Part shown: positions 19,728 to 29,024 of the stretch, piece after piece | Numbering within the stretch: position 1 is the stretch's first letter | How the letters are laid out: each line of letters opens with the position of its first letter | Notes under the pieces: generated by a model | What the model was told of the DNA's origin: nothing | Database searches by the model: none | Seen by the model: only the letters and a program-made list of their open reading frames with translations | Translations under genes and position numbers: made by a program | Source: Citrobacter sp. R56 | GTDB taxonomy: Bacteria; Pseudomonadota; Gammaproteobacteria; Enterobacterales; Enterobacteriaceae | Direction of reading: 5' to 3' | Assembly (NCBI RefSeq): GCF_016811995.1 | Contig: NZ_CP069159.1 | Location: 1,674,001-1,738,000, forward strand | DNA: 64,000 bases

Positions 19728-19789
19728 TCCTGACGTTAAGCGTTGGCAACGATAAAGTCAATCCACACGCTATTCAGCTTGCGAGGTGA

Positions 19790-21142
19790 TTAGCGAAAAA
19801 CCACGTCCGCCCAGCGAGCCAGACCGGCGGTTACCGAACCAAAATCATCGCCCCCGGCAATCGGAATTCCCGGTAGCTGTTCGGCCAGCGCTTTCCTGAG
19901 CAGCGGTGAACGCGCGCTGCCGCCGGTCAGGTAAATCACATCCGGGTTTTCCTGTGCGTTATCCAGCGCCAGTTGAACCTGTTCCAGAATTCTTGCCAGT
20001 GGCTGGTTCAGCGCTGCTTCCAGCCCCTGCTGACTGATTGCCGCCGCGAGTTCGTCACTGATGAAAGGCAGCGACGTGGTGACATGGGGCTGTTCGGAAA
20101 GAGCAATTTTGCTCTCTTCCGCACTGCGCACCAGGCGATAGCTCAGACGTTGACGCCAGACTTTGAGCAGCAGCGCCACTTTGTCTGCTTCACGCGCGTC
20201 ACGCACCAGATCGTTAAGCAAGCGACCGTTGGCGGTGCTGTAAAAATCACTTTGCGCCGGGACATCATTTATGGCGACGGCATTCCACCATGGCAGAATC
20301 GGCAGCGCGATGCCTTTTTCTGTTTCGCCACCCATGCCGAGCAGCGGCATCAGGTTTTTAAACGCCAGAGCGATATCAAGATCGTTACCGCCGACGCGAC
20401 ATCCGCTGTGTCCGAGCAGACTGGTTTCGCGGTCAGCGCGTTGATGCCACTGGGGGCCCATCAACAGCAAGGAGCAGTCCGTAGTACCGCCGCCAATGTC
20501 GACAACCAGAACCCGTTTTTCTTCTGTCAGCGTGGCTTCATAATCCAGCCCTGCAGCAACCGGTTCATACTGAAATACCACCTCCGCAAACCCCGCGCGT
20601 TTTGCCGCACGTTCCAGAATCCCTTGCGCCTGGGCATTGGCGTCGTCTCCGCCTAATCCCTGAAAGTTGATCGGGCGACCAATGACCGCCTGGCTTATCG
20701 ATTCGGGTAACTGACTCTGTGCCTGAAGACGGATGTGCAGCATCATGGCGCACACCAAATCCTCGAACAGCGCAACCTGCTGCGGCTTAAGTCCGCTGGC
20801 ACCTAAGAAAGATTTGGGCGATTTAACGAAGTAAACCTCTTCGGGATCGTCAATGTACTGGGCCAGAGAGGCGAGTCCAAACTGTACACTGCCGGCGTTG
20901 ACATCAATGTCTTCTTCACGGTTGTAGCGCATCGCGCGACGCAACAAGGCCTGCGTTTCTGCATCCGTTGCCGGAACATCGTGATGGCGGTACAACCATT
21001 CACTCACCGCTTCGCGCGTGGGAGCGCACAGCATAGAAGGTAACAACGTGCTGTTATTTTCCATTCGGAGCAGGCGTGGTTGCCCATCTTGCATAACGGC
21101 CACTGAACAGTTCGCCGTACCGTAATCAAAACCAATAAACAC
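19790..21142 (-). CDS. yegD: Hsp70-family chaperone-like protein YegD
   Basis: I choose the GTG at 21142 (FIGFDYGTANCSV follows), giving 450 residues as in E. coli YegD; the longer frame to 21205 adds residues with no counterpart. The protein has the actin/Hsp70 ATPase fold: phosphate 1 loop GFDYGTANC, phosphate 2 loop VVDIGGGTTDCSL, and an adenosine motif LTGGSARSPLL near the C-terminus. It lacks the DnaK substrate-binding domain. It is a distant DnaK homologue of unknown client. It is a lone minus-strand gene between the ibs/sib locus and alkA. Confidence 0.92.
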   Translation of the reverse strand: MFIGFDYGTANCSVAVMQDGQPRLLRMENNSTLLPSMLCAPTREAVSEWLYRHHDVPATDAETQALLRRAMRYNREEDIDVNAGSVQFGLASLAQYIDDPEEVYFVKSPKSFLGASGLKPQQVALFEDLVCAMMLHIRLQAQSQLPESISQAVIGRPINFQGLGGDDANAQAQGILERAAKRAGFAEVVFQYEPVAAGLDYEATLTEEKRVLVVDIGGGTTDCSLLLMGPQWHQRADRETSLLGHSGCRVGGNDLDIALAFKNLMPLLGMGGETEKGIALPILPWWNAVAINDVPAQSDFYSTANGRLLNDLVRDAREADKVALLLKVWRQRLSYRLVRSAEESKIALSEQPHVTTSLPFISDELAAAISQQGLEAALNQPLARILEQVQLALDNAQENPDVIYLTGGSARSPLLRKALAEQLPGIPIAGGDDFGSVTAGLARWADVVFR

Positions 21143-21215
21143 TGAAAAATCCCCATGCCAGTGAAGAAGGGGCGTGACTTTAACGAAATGTTGCCGCCCC
21201 GACAACTGGAATATG

Positions 21216-21250
21216 AAAGCAAGGCGTAACGTGGATAAACCGTTTATGCT
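21216..21250 (+). promoter_or_regulatory. Candidate Ada box and promoter of alkA
   Basis: AAAGCAA at 21216-21222 resembles the Ada recognition sequence (AAAGCAAA type), and TATGCT at 21245-21250 fits as a -10 box, about 27 bases before the alkA ATG. Methylated Ada activates alkA in E. coli. The assignment is from motif and spacing only. Confidence 0.5.
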
Positions 21251-21276
21251 GAAGATTCACCGTTAAAGGAGTCGCA

Positions 21277-22146
21277 ATGTATACCCTAAGCTGGCAACCG
21301 CCGTATGACTGGTCCTGGATGTTGGGTTTTCTCGCCGCACGTGCGGTTGAAGGTGTGGAGACCGTGGGGGCGTCGTCCTATGTGCGAAGTCTGGCTATCG
21401 GGGAGCATCGGGGACTGCTGACCGTGGTGCCAGACCCGCAGACGCATTCGTTGCAGGTTACCTTGAGTCCTGGTTTACAGCCCGTGGCAGCGGAATGTCT
21501 GGTGAAAATCGAGCGCCTCTTCGATCTTCGCTGTGATCCGTTGCAGGTGAGCGATGCGCTTGGCGAACTGGGGGCTGCACGCCCGGGGTTACGCTTGCCG
21601 GGCGCTGTTGATGCGTTTGAACAGGGTGTGCGGGCGATACTGGGGCAACTGGTCAGTGTGGCGATGGCCGCTAAACTGACCGCAAAGGTGGCCCGCCGCT
21701 ATGGCGAGACACTGGAGGATGCCGCGGGCTATGTCTGTTTTCCCGGCCCTGAAACGCTGGCCGCTGCGGATCCGGTCGAGCTTAAAGCGCTGGGGATGCC
21801 ACTCAAACGCGGTGAGGCGTTGGTTCACCTGGCTCAGGCAACGCTCAATGGCGCATTAGCGGTCACGCCGCCCCCTGACATTGAGCTCGGTGTCAAAGCG
21901 CTGCAAACGTTTCCCGGTATTGGTCGCTGGACTGCCAATTACTTCGCGCTGCGCGGCTGGCAGGCAAAGGACATTTTTTTGCCAGACGATTATCTGATTA
22001 AACAGCGCTTTCCTGGCATGACGCCCGCGCAGATTCGGCGCTATGCCGAACGCTGGAAGCCCTGGCGCTCCTACGCGTTGTTGCATATCTGGTATACGGA
22101 AGGCTGGCAGCCGTCAGTTGATGGCGAAATAGCTGGTGCTAAGTAG
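21277..22146 (+). CDS. alkA: DNA-3-methyladenine glycosylase II AlkA
   Basis: The protein has 289 residues. An N-terminal TBP-like domain (about 1-95) is followed by the HhH-GPD glycosylase domain (about 110-280) with the helix-hairpin-helix FPGIGRWTANYFALR and the catalytic Asp238 in LPDDYL. It removes N3- and N7-alkylated purines and O2-alkylated pyrimidines as the first step of base excision repair. The C-terminus is a few residues longer than in E. coli and its last 33 bases overlap the 3' end of dgcE on the other strand. Confidence 0.95.
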   Translation: MYTLSWQPPYDWSWMLGFLAARAVEGVETVGASSYVRSLAIGEHRGLLTVVPDPQTHSLQVTLSPGLQPVAAECLVKIERLFDLRCDPLQVSDALGELGAARPGLRLPGAVDAFEQGVRAILGQLVSVAMAAKLTAKVARRYGETLEDAAGYVCFPGPETLAAADPVELKALGMPLKRGEALVHLAQATLNGALAVTPPPDIELGVKALQTFPGIGRWTANYFALRGWQAKDIFLPDDYLIKQRFPGMTPAQIRRYAERWKPWRSYALLHIWYTEGWQPSVDGEIAGAK

Positions 22147-25100
22147 CAGATCCAACGGCTGAGCGTCGGCAATGATATCGCCATAAATCAGGTCAACCCC
22201 GATGCCCGAAAGCGCATCCATGATAACCGGCGTCTGCACCGGACCGACCAGCGTTTTGATCCCCAGTCGCTGTGCATTGCCCTGGATGATTGAAACCAGC
22301 ATTTCGTCCATCAAATTCCCGTGCAGGCTGGTGGCGAGTTCACTTTCAAGCAGCAGATAGTCAGCCATGTGTGGGGTCAGATGGCTGAAGAGTTCCAGAT
22401 CGCGACCGACCTGGCTGAAAATCATTCGGCATCCCGCCTGGCGCAGTTTTTGAATGGCAGAAGCGGTTTCAGTTGGATGTGTGATCATGATATCGGCTGG
22501 CACCACCAGATGCAGCAGACGTGCCGGAAGCGGGCTAAGTTCAAGATGAGTCAGTAACTCATCGATCAGGGTCGCGCTGATTAACCCGGCGGCGGAGAGG
22601 GGGAGGGCGACGCTCAGCCCCTTGCTGGCAACCGACGGGGCCGCATGGTGGAAAAACTCATGCAATACACGGCGGTCAAGCGCATGATTGAGTGCCGGAT
22701 CCACCAATCCCGCGCGGAAGGCTTGCTCTTCCACGACGTCGCCTTCACGGGTCCACAGGCGTAATGAAATCAACCAGAAACTGCATGTTTCAGGGATCCT
22801 CGGTGATGCCACCCCCCGGGCCAGCATCAGCAAATGGTGGTCTTTAATCATATGCCACTGCTCATCCAGCGACATCATTCCCCGTTCTTTGTGAGTCTCT
22901 TCTTGCTGAGGTTCATACACGGTGACGCGACCACGGCCATTGTTTTTGGAGGCGTAACAGGCGATGTCAGCCTGTGACATGACGTCCGTTGCCAGATAAT
23001 TGCGTTCGTCAATCCGCGTTATCCCGGCGCTGGCGCCAATACGGTGCAGGCGTCCTTCCCACATAAAATGATAATCGTTGATGGCGTTAATCATTCGCGT
23101 TGCGATGAAACGGGCGCTTTCGATATTACAGTCTGGCAGTAACAGCCCAAACTCATCCCCGCCCAGCCGCGCCAGCACGTCGCTGGAACGGAGCATACTG
23201 AGCATGAGCGCCGAGATCTCGCGCAACAGCGCGTCACCGGCGGCATGGCCTGCGCTGTCGTTGACGGCTTTGAAACGGTCAAGGTCAATAAAGATTAGGG
23301 CATGGCGTTGGCGGGCGTCGTGAACGGTTTGCAGCAAACGCTTCAGGTGGTTTTCGAAACTGACCCGGTTAGCCAGGTGGGTCAGGGCGTCATGGGATGC
23401 GCTGTAACTGAGCTGGCGCAGCATTTTGCGCGATTCAGTGACGTCCTGGATAACCAATACCGACCCAATATTACCGCCGTCCAGCGTACTGAGCGGGGTA
23501 ATGCTGTAATGGATATCGTAGTTGCCGCCGGTACGGCAATGCAGCACCACATCCTGCTCAATCGCGGAGCGGGACATGTCCGCGCTGTAGATATTTTCCA
23601 TTAACGGACCGTTGTCGCCAAAGGTAATGCGCAGCACGGTCAGTAGCGGCACCCCCATTGCGTCTTTTTGCTGCCAGCCACTCATCTTTTCCGCCACCGG
23701 GTTCATAAAGGTGACATTCATGTCGACGTCAATACAGACCACGGCTTCTCCGATGGAGTCCAGCGTAATGTGCAGACGCTCTTTTTCCTGGTATAGCGCT
23801 TCGTTCAACTGCTTGACTTCGGTCATGTCCATATTGATGCCGAGTAAGCGTTCCACTTCGCCGTCTTTATTTAAGACCCGGTTTGCCAGTGAACGGATAT
23901 GGCGGACACCACCTTTTACCGCAATACGAAACTCCAGTTTGAAGGGGCGGCGGGCGGTAAGCGCATCCCGGATCACTCGTTCTGCGTGATCGCGATCTTC
24001 TGGCAATACGCAGTCATACCAGACTTGCCACGAGGGTTTGATATGCGGCGGGAGCTCGTAGAGATCGAACATGCGCTTATCCCAACTGAACACGTCAGGC
24101 TCCAGTTCCCACTCCCAGATGCCAATACCGCCCGCTTCATTCGCCAGCGTGATCCGCTCCATCAGGCGTTTATTCACCCATTCGGTTTGCTTCAGGTCGT
24201 TGATATCTTCAATCTGCGCAATAAAGTAGAGCGGGGTGGTATCGTTATGGCGCACCAGCGAGACGGTCAGCAGCGCCCAGACCACTTCTCCTTCCCGGGT
24301 GTAGTAGCGCTTTTCCATCGAGTAACTGTTGATATCGCCGCGAACCAGCATATTGAGCTGTTCAAGATCGTTATTGAGATCTTCCGGCCAGGTCAGTTGC
24401 TGGAACGTAAGCGCGCGTAACTCATCCTGGCTATAGCCAAGAAACTGGCACAACGCCTTGTTCGCTTGCAGCCACTGACCTTCGGTACCGACCAGCGCCA
24501 TGCCGATGGCGGAGTATTCCATGGCGTTGCGAAAGCGCGCCTCGCTTTCAGAAATGTGTTTACGCTCAGTCCGAAACGCATACATCACCATGGTCATCAC
24601 GTTGGCGGGTAGCAGAATCATTAAAAACGGCAGCCAGGGGACGTTCGCCATGATGTGGGTTTTGGGCGTTGAGAGCAGCGAGGGGTCGACGGCCATCATT
24701 AATGACACCATCATCACGGTCGCAAGGAAGATTAAAAAGGCTTCCACACGTGGCAGACGTACCGCGCTCCACATCAGCAACACGATGACGCTGGTAAACG
24801 GCCACGGCAGATATTGCATTGAGAGCCAACTCAGCACCAGCGTGACGGCCAGCGTCAGCAGCGTCTCAAGCAATAAACGCGGGTCACGGTGGCGCAGCAA
24901 ATAATGCGGTTTAAACAGCAAACCCAGGGGAACCAGCGCCAGCGCACCGATGGATTCAGAAAGAACCCAAATAAGAAATGCTTTCAGCGGTGTGCCTTCC
25001 GGCACCAGCAACCAGACAAGGAGTCCGCCCACCAGCGGCGGAACCACCGCGCTGCCTATCGCCAGCCGGATCCAGTCGCTAAGATTTTGCAACGGGTTAT

Positions 25101-25443
25101 ACCAGGGCAGAAGTTTACGCAGCAATAGTGCGCCGATGACGGCTTCGAAAATATTAATGGCGGTATAGGTAAAGTTCAGCGAGGTGTCAGGGAAAAGCAG
25201 TAACGCCGCGCCGAGACTGCCCAGCGAGCAGAAGAGCGCAATACCTGGCCACATGCGCCCCGCGTGACGGTAAAACGCCACCATCATAATGGAGGTCGGG
25301 AACCACAAAGGCGCCAGCTGTGTACCAAAACGCGATAATTCGAGCGAAAACAGCGTAAAGATAAAGGCCACCAGGCCTAAACTGACAAGACGCAGTAGAG
25401 GATGGGGTAGGGTAACTAAAACATGTTGGAATTGTTTACTCAT
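22114..25443 (-). CDS. dgcE: Diguanylate cyclase DgcE (YegE)
   Basis: I start at the ATG at 25443 (MSKQFQHVL), giving 1109 residues. The order is: an N-terminal MASE1 membrane sensor (about 15-290, eight or so helices), three PAS/PAC regions (about 300-680), a GGDEF domain with GGDEF at 761-765 and an RxxD inhibitory site (RSSD) just before it, and a C-terminal EAL-related domain without a recognisable EAL motif. It should make c-di-GMP but not degrade it. In E. coli, DgcE is the top-level cyclase driving csgD and curli control with PdeR and DgcM. The last 33 bases overlap alkA tail to tail. Confidence 0.93.
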   Translation of the reverse strand: MSKQFQHVLVTLPHPLLRLVSLGLVAFIFTLFSLELSRFGTQLAPLWFPTSIMMVAFYRHAGRMWPGIALFCSLGSLGAALLLFPDTSLNFTYTAINIFEAVIGALLLRKLLPWYNPLQNLSDWIRLAIGSAVVPPLVGGLLVWLLVPEGTPLKAFLIWVLSESIGALALVPLGLLFKPHYLLRHRDPRLLLETLLTLAVTLVLSWLSMQYLPWPFTSVIVLLMWSAVRLPRVEAFLIFLATVMMVSLMMAVDPSLLSTPKTHIMANVPWLPFLMILLPANVMTMVMYAFRTERKHISESEARFRNAMEYSAIGMALVGTEGQWLQANKALCQFLGYSQDELRALTFQQLTWPEDLNNDLEQLNMLVRGDINSYSMEKRYYTREGEVVWALLTVSLVRHNDTTPLYFIAQIEDINDLKQTEWVNKRLMERITLANEAGGIGIWEWELEPDVFSWDKRMFDLYELPPHIKPSWQVWYDCVLPEDRDHAERVIRDALTARRPFKLEFRIAVKGGVRHIRSLANRVLNKDGEVERLLGINMDMTEVKQLNEALYQEKERLHITLDSIGEAVVCIDVDMNVTFMNPVAEKMSGWQQKDAMGVPLLTVLRITFGDNGPLMENIYSADMSRSAIEQDVVLHCRTGGNYDIHYSITPLSTLDGGNIGSVLVIQDVTESRKMLRQLSYSASHDALTHLANRVSFENHLKRLLQTVHDARQRHALIFIDLDRFKAVNDSAGHAAGDALLREISALMLSMLRSSDVLARLGGDEFGLLLPDCNIESARFIATRMINAINDYHFMWEGRLHRIGASAGITRIDERNYLATDVMSQADIACYASKNNGRGRVTVYEPQQEETHKERGMMSLDEQWHMIKDHHLLMLARGVASPRIPETCSFWLISLRLWTREGDVVEEQAFRAGLVDPALNHALDRRVLHEFFHHAAPSVASKGLSVALPLSAAGLISATLIDELLTHLELSPLPARLLHLVVPADIMITHPTETASAIQKLRQAGCRMIFSQVGRDLELFSHLTPHMADYLLLESELATSLHGNLMDEMLVSIIQGNAQRLGIKTLVGPVQTPVIMDALSGIGVDLIYGDIIADAQPLDLLLSTSYFAIN

Positions 25444-25783
25444 TACCGCGTTATCCGAATAGCCCGTACCGTCACGGAACACCCGGACGCGTCAGTTTTT
25501 ATCTGTGGTTATGCTAGTACAAACAATTTACAATTTATACGCCAACTGCTCATAAAATGACACGATTAGGTTAATAATTCCTTACGAATGGAAATAACCT
25601 TCCTGCCTGCTTTAAAGTTGACCATTTTAATTTGCGAAAGGGAAATATTGGGGCGTAATTTAGCAGGCGCTGCGCCATCTGCTATCTCGACTGGTATCGC
25701 GCGCCTGAAATCCCTATAATTGCCGCGTTTGGCGTTTCTACGCCGCCCTCCCTAACATCCAGGTTAATCAGGTCGCTAAATTT
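25444..25783. promoter_or_regulatory. Divergent dgcE/udk intergenic region with candidate udk promoter
   Basis: A consensus TATAAT lies at 25715-25720, about 64 bases before udk, with only a weak -35 (TGGTAT, 25692-25697). A TTGACC at 25618-25623 could belong to an earlier promoter. The dgcE promoter must lie in the first part but has no clear consensus. No gene is visible. Confidence 0.5.
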
Positions 25784-26425
25784 ATGACTGATCAGTCTCA
25801 TCAGTGCGTCATTATCGGTATCGCTGGCGCGTCCGCTTCCGGCAAAAGTCTTATTGCCAGTACCCTTTATCGTGAGTTGCGTGAACAAGTCGGTGATGCA
25901 CATATTGGCGTTATTCCCGAAGACAGCTATTACAAAGATCAAAGCCATCTGTCGATGGAAGAGCGCGTAAAAACCAACTATGACCATCCGAACGCGATGG
26001 ATCACAGCTTGCTGTTTCAACATCTGCAAACGCTCAAACGCGGCACTGCGATTGAACTGCCGGTGTACAGCTATGTTGAACATACCCGCATGAAAGAAAC
26101 GGTTCGTGTGGAACCGAAAAAAGTCATCATCCTGGAAGGCATTTTGCTGCTGACGGATGCGCGTTTACGTGAAGAGATGAACTTCTCTATTTTTGTTGAT
26201 ACCCCGCTGGATATCTGCCTGATGCGTCGCATCAAACGCGACGTCAATGAGCGTGGCCGTTCTATGGATTCGGTCATGGCGCAGTATCAGAAAACCGTCC
26301 GTCCGATGTTCCTGCAGTTTATCGAACCCTCTAAACAGTATGCGGATATTATCGTGCCGCGCGGCGGTAAGAACCGCATCGCTATCGATATTCTGAAAGC
26401 GAAAATCAGTCAGTTCTTTGAATAA
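25784..26425 (+). CDS. udk: Uridine kinase
   Basis: The protein has 213 residues, full length. The Walker A loop [11 protein letters not shown] (12-22) opens the P-loop kinase fold, with the DSYY catalytic aspartate region, the [10 protein letters not shown] uridine-binding stretch and the [12 protein letters not shown] lid. It phosphorylates uridine and cytidine with ATP or GTP in pyrimidine salvage. It is followed by dcd after about 90 bases, the order found in E. coli. Confidence 0.96.
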   Translation: MTDQSHQCVIIGIAGASASGKSLIASTLYRELREQVGDAHIGVIPEDSYYKDQSHLSMEERVKTNYDHPNAMDHSLLFQHLQTLKRGTAIELPVYSYVEHTRMKETVRVEPKKVIILEGILLLTDARLREEMNFSIFVDTPLDICLMRRIKRDVNERGRSMDSVMAQYQKTVRPMFLQFIEPSKQYADIIVPRGGKNRIAIDILKAKISQFFE

Positions 26426-26516
26426 GTTCAGCGAATTGTGTACCGTTCAGTGATAACCTGGTTCGCCCTTGACGCACCATGCGTCAAGGGATTGATGCTC
26501 AAAAGGAGAAAGTACC

Positions 26517-27098
26517 ATGCGTTTGTGTGACCGAGATATTGAAGCCTGGCTGGATGAAGGCCGTTTGTCGATCAACCCGCGTCCTCCTGTAGAGCGCATC
26601 AACGGCGCGACAGTCGATGTGCGCCTGGGCAATAAGTTTCGCACCTTCAGTGGCCACACGGCCGCATTTATCGACCTGAGTGGTCCTAAAGCGGAAGTGA
26701 GCGCCGCGCTGGATCGCGTGATGAGCGATGAAATCGTGCTGGATGAAGGCGAGGCCTTTTTCCTGCATCCTGGCGAACTGGCGCTGGCTGTGACCTATGA
26801 ATCTGTGACGCTGCCGCCGGATCTGGTGGGATGGCTGGACGGTCGTTCTTCGCTGGCGCGTCTGGGGTTGATGGTGCACGTGACTGCGCACCGTATCGAT
26901 CCCGGCTGGTCGGGTTGTATTGTGCTGGAGTTTTACAATTCCGGGAAATTACCGCTGGCGCTGCGCCCTGGCATGTTGATTGGCGCGCTAAGCTTCGAGC
27001 CGCTTTCCGGCCCCGCAGCGCGTCCTTACAATCGTCGTGAAGATGCGAAGTATCGCGATCAACAAGGTGCGGTTGCCAGTCGGATTGATAAAGACTAA
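26517..27098 (+). CDS. dcd: dCTP deaminase
   Basis: The protein has 193 residues, as in E. coli. The conserved [13 protein letters not shown] motif and the active-site stretch [20 protein letters not shown] with its catalytic glutamate are intact, with [13 protein letters not shown] following. It converts dCTP to dUTP, the main source of dUMP for thymidylate in enterobacteria, acting as a homotrimer of the dUTPase fold. An AAAAGGAGAAA ribosome binding site precedes the ATG. Confidence 0.96.
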   Translation: MRLCDRDIEAWLDEGRLSINPRPPVERINGATVDVRLGNKFRTFSGHTAAFIDLSGPKAEVSAALDRVMSDEIVLDEGEAFFLHPGELALAVTYESVTLPPDLVGWLDGRSSLARLGLMVHVTAHRIDPGWSGCIVLEFYNSGKLPLALRPGMLIGALSFEPLSGPAARPYNRREDAKYRDQQGAVASRIDKD

Positions 27099-27124
27099 GC
27101 CTTTTCCGATCCATTGAGGATAGC

Positions 27125-28978
27125 ATGAGACGATTTCTGACGACGCTGATGATCTTACTGGTCGTGCTGGTGGCCGGTTTTTCTGCGTTAGTTATGTTGG
27201 TCAATCCAAATGATTTCCGCGCATATATGGTGCAGCAGGTTGCTGCGCGTAGCGGATATCAACTCGAACTGGATGGGTCACTGCGTTGGCATGTCTGGCC
27301 ACAGCTTAGCATCCTCTCCGGGCGGATGACCTTGACGGCGCAAGGTGCAAGTGAGCCGTTAATTCGCGCAGACAACATGCGTCTTGACGTCTCCTTGTGG
27401 CCGCTCCTGAGCCATCAGCTCAAGGTTGAGCAGGTGATGCTGAAAGGGGCCGTGATCCAACTGACCCCGCAGTCGGAAGCGAAGCCCGGTAAAGACGCCC
27501 CGGTTGCGCCAAAAGACAATACATTACCAGACATCGCCGAAGATCGCGGCTGGTCGTTTGATATCGCCAGTCTACGCGTGGCGGACAGCGTGCTGGTTTT
27601 CCAGCATGAGAACGATGAGCAGGTCACGGTTCGCGATATCCACCTGCAAATGGACCAGGATACCCAACATCGCGGTTCGTTCGAGTTTTCCGGACGCGTC
27701 AACCGTGACCAGCGCGATCTCAATCTTGCCCTGAATGGTACGGTTGATGCTTCTGATTATCCGCATAATCTGGAGGCATCGATTAAACAGTTCACCTGGC
27801 AATTGCAAGGGGCCGATCTACCCAAACAAGGGATTCAGGGACAAGGGCAATTACAGGCACAGTGGCAGGAAGAAGACAAAAAACTCTCATTTAGCCAGCT
27901 TAATTTAACGGCCAATGACAGCACGCTTACCGGAAAAACAGAGATAACGCTCAATAATAAACCGGAATGGGTGATTGACCTCCAGTTTGGCAAGCTCAAT
28001 CTTGATAATCTTCTCCCACGCACTGAAGAGGCGCCAGGCGCAAACGGTATTGCGCAGCAGGGGCAGAGCCAGCCAACGCTCGCGAGACCAGTGATCTCAT
28101 CACGGATAGATGAACCGGCTTACAGCGGCTTGCACAGTTTTTCTGCGAATATCTCGTTGCAGGCTGCCGATGTTCGTTGGCGGGGGATGGAATTTACCGA
28201 TGTTACCGCCAAAATGTCGAATCAGTCAGGGCTGCTGAATATCGACCAGCTAGAAGGGAAACTCGATGGCGGTCTGGTTTCGCTGCCGGGTGAACTGGAT
28301 GCCAGGGCGCAGGAGCCGCAGGCGGTATTTCATCCCCGTCTTGAGAATGTTGAGATTGGCACCATTCTTAAAGCCTTTAATTACCCCATCGCTCTGACCG
28401 GGAAGATGTCACTCACCGGGGAATTCTCGGGCGCGGATATTGATGCGTGGGCGTTTCGCCACAGCTGGCAGGGTCAGGCGCGTGTTGAAATGAATGACAC
28501 GCAGATGGAAGGAATGAACTTCCAACAGCTGGTGCAACAGGCTGTGGAGCGGAACGGCGGCGATGTGCAATCACAACAAAGCTTCGATAACGCCACGCGT
28601 CTGGATCACTTTGAGAGCGATGTCACGCTCAGCAAAGGCGAGCTGACGCTCAACGATATGCAGGGGCAATCTTCGCTGCTGGCGCTTTCCGGTAAAGGGA
28701 CGTTGGATCTTATCGATCAGACCTGTGACACCGAGTTTAATATTCAGGTACTCGACGGCTGGACAGGGGACAGTGACCTGGTCACTTTCCTGCAAGAGAC
28801 GCCAGTTCCGCTCAGGGTTTATGGGAACTGGGATTCACTGAATTACACCCTAAAAGTAGACCAGGTCTTGCGTAAACATATGCAGGATGAAGCGAAACGT
28901 CGTCTCAACAACTGGGCGGATCGCAATAAAGGTAGCCGCAACGGTAAAGACGTGAAGCAGTTGCTTGATAAGATGTAA
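27125..28978 (+). CDS. asmA: Outer membrane assembly protein AsmA
   Basis: The protein has 617 residues. A single N-terminal membrane helix (about 3-24) is followed by the AsmA N-terminal domain (NPNDFRAYMVQQVAARSGYQL), a long repeating beta-groove middle and the conserved C-terminal AsmA domain (about 440-600). It is an inner-membrane-anchored, periplasm-spanning protein of the AsmA/TamB/YhdP class. Its loss affects outer membrane protein assembly and LPS, and family members are implicated in phospholipid transport. It is 26 bases downstream of dcd and probably cotranscribed. Confidence 0.95.
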   Translation: MRRFLTTLMILLVVLVAGFSALVMLVNPNDFRAYMVQQVAARSGYQLELDGSLRWHVWPQLSILSGRMTLTAQGASEPLIRADNMRLDVSLWPLLSHQLKVEQVMLKGAVIQLTPQSEAKPGKDAPVAPKDNTLPDIAEDRGWSFDIASLRVADSVLVFQHENDEQVTVRDIHLQMDQDTQHRGSFEFSGRVNRDQRDLNLALNGTVDASDYPHNLEASIKQFTWQLQGADLPKQGIQGQGQLQAQWQEEDKKLSFSQLNLTANDSTLTGKTEITLNNKPEWVIDLQFGKLNLDNLLPRTEEAPGANGIAQQGQSQPTLARPVISSRIDEPAYSGLHSFSANISLQAADVRWRGMEFTDVTAKMSNQSGLLNIDQLEGKLDGGLVSLPGELDARAQEPQAVFHPRLENVEIGTILKAFNYPIALTGKMSLTGEFSGADIDAWAFRHSWQGQARVEMNDTQMEGMNFQQLVQQAVERNGGDVQSQQSFDNATRLDHFESDVTLSKGELTLNDMQGQSSLLALSGKGTLDLIDQTCDTEFNIQVLDGWTGDSDLVTFLQETPVPLRVYGNWDSLNYTLKVDQVLRKHMQDEAKRRLNNWADRNKGSRNGKDVKQLLDKM

Positions 28979-28984
28979 GCATTG

Positions 28985-29022
28985 ACCGGATGGCTACCAC
29001 ATTTTGTGTGCCATCCGGTTTC
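28985..29022. terminator. Shared bidirectional terminator between asmA and yegH
   Basis: ACCGGATGGC and GCCATCCGGT form a perfect 10-bp stem around a 15-base loop between two convergent genes. The T-runs are short, so efficiency is uncertain. Confidence 0.6.
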
Positions 29023-29024
29023 CA

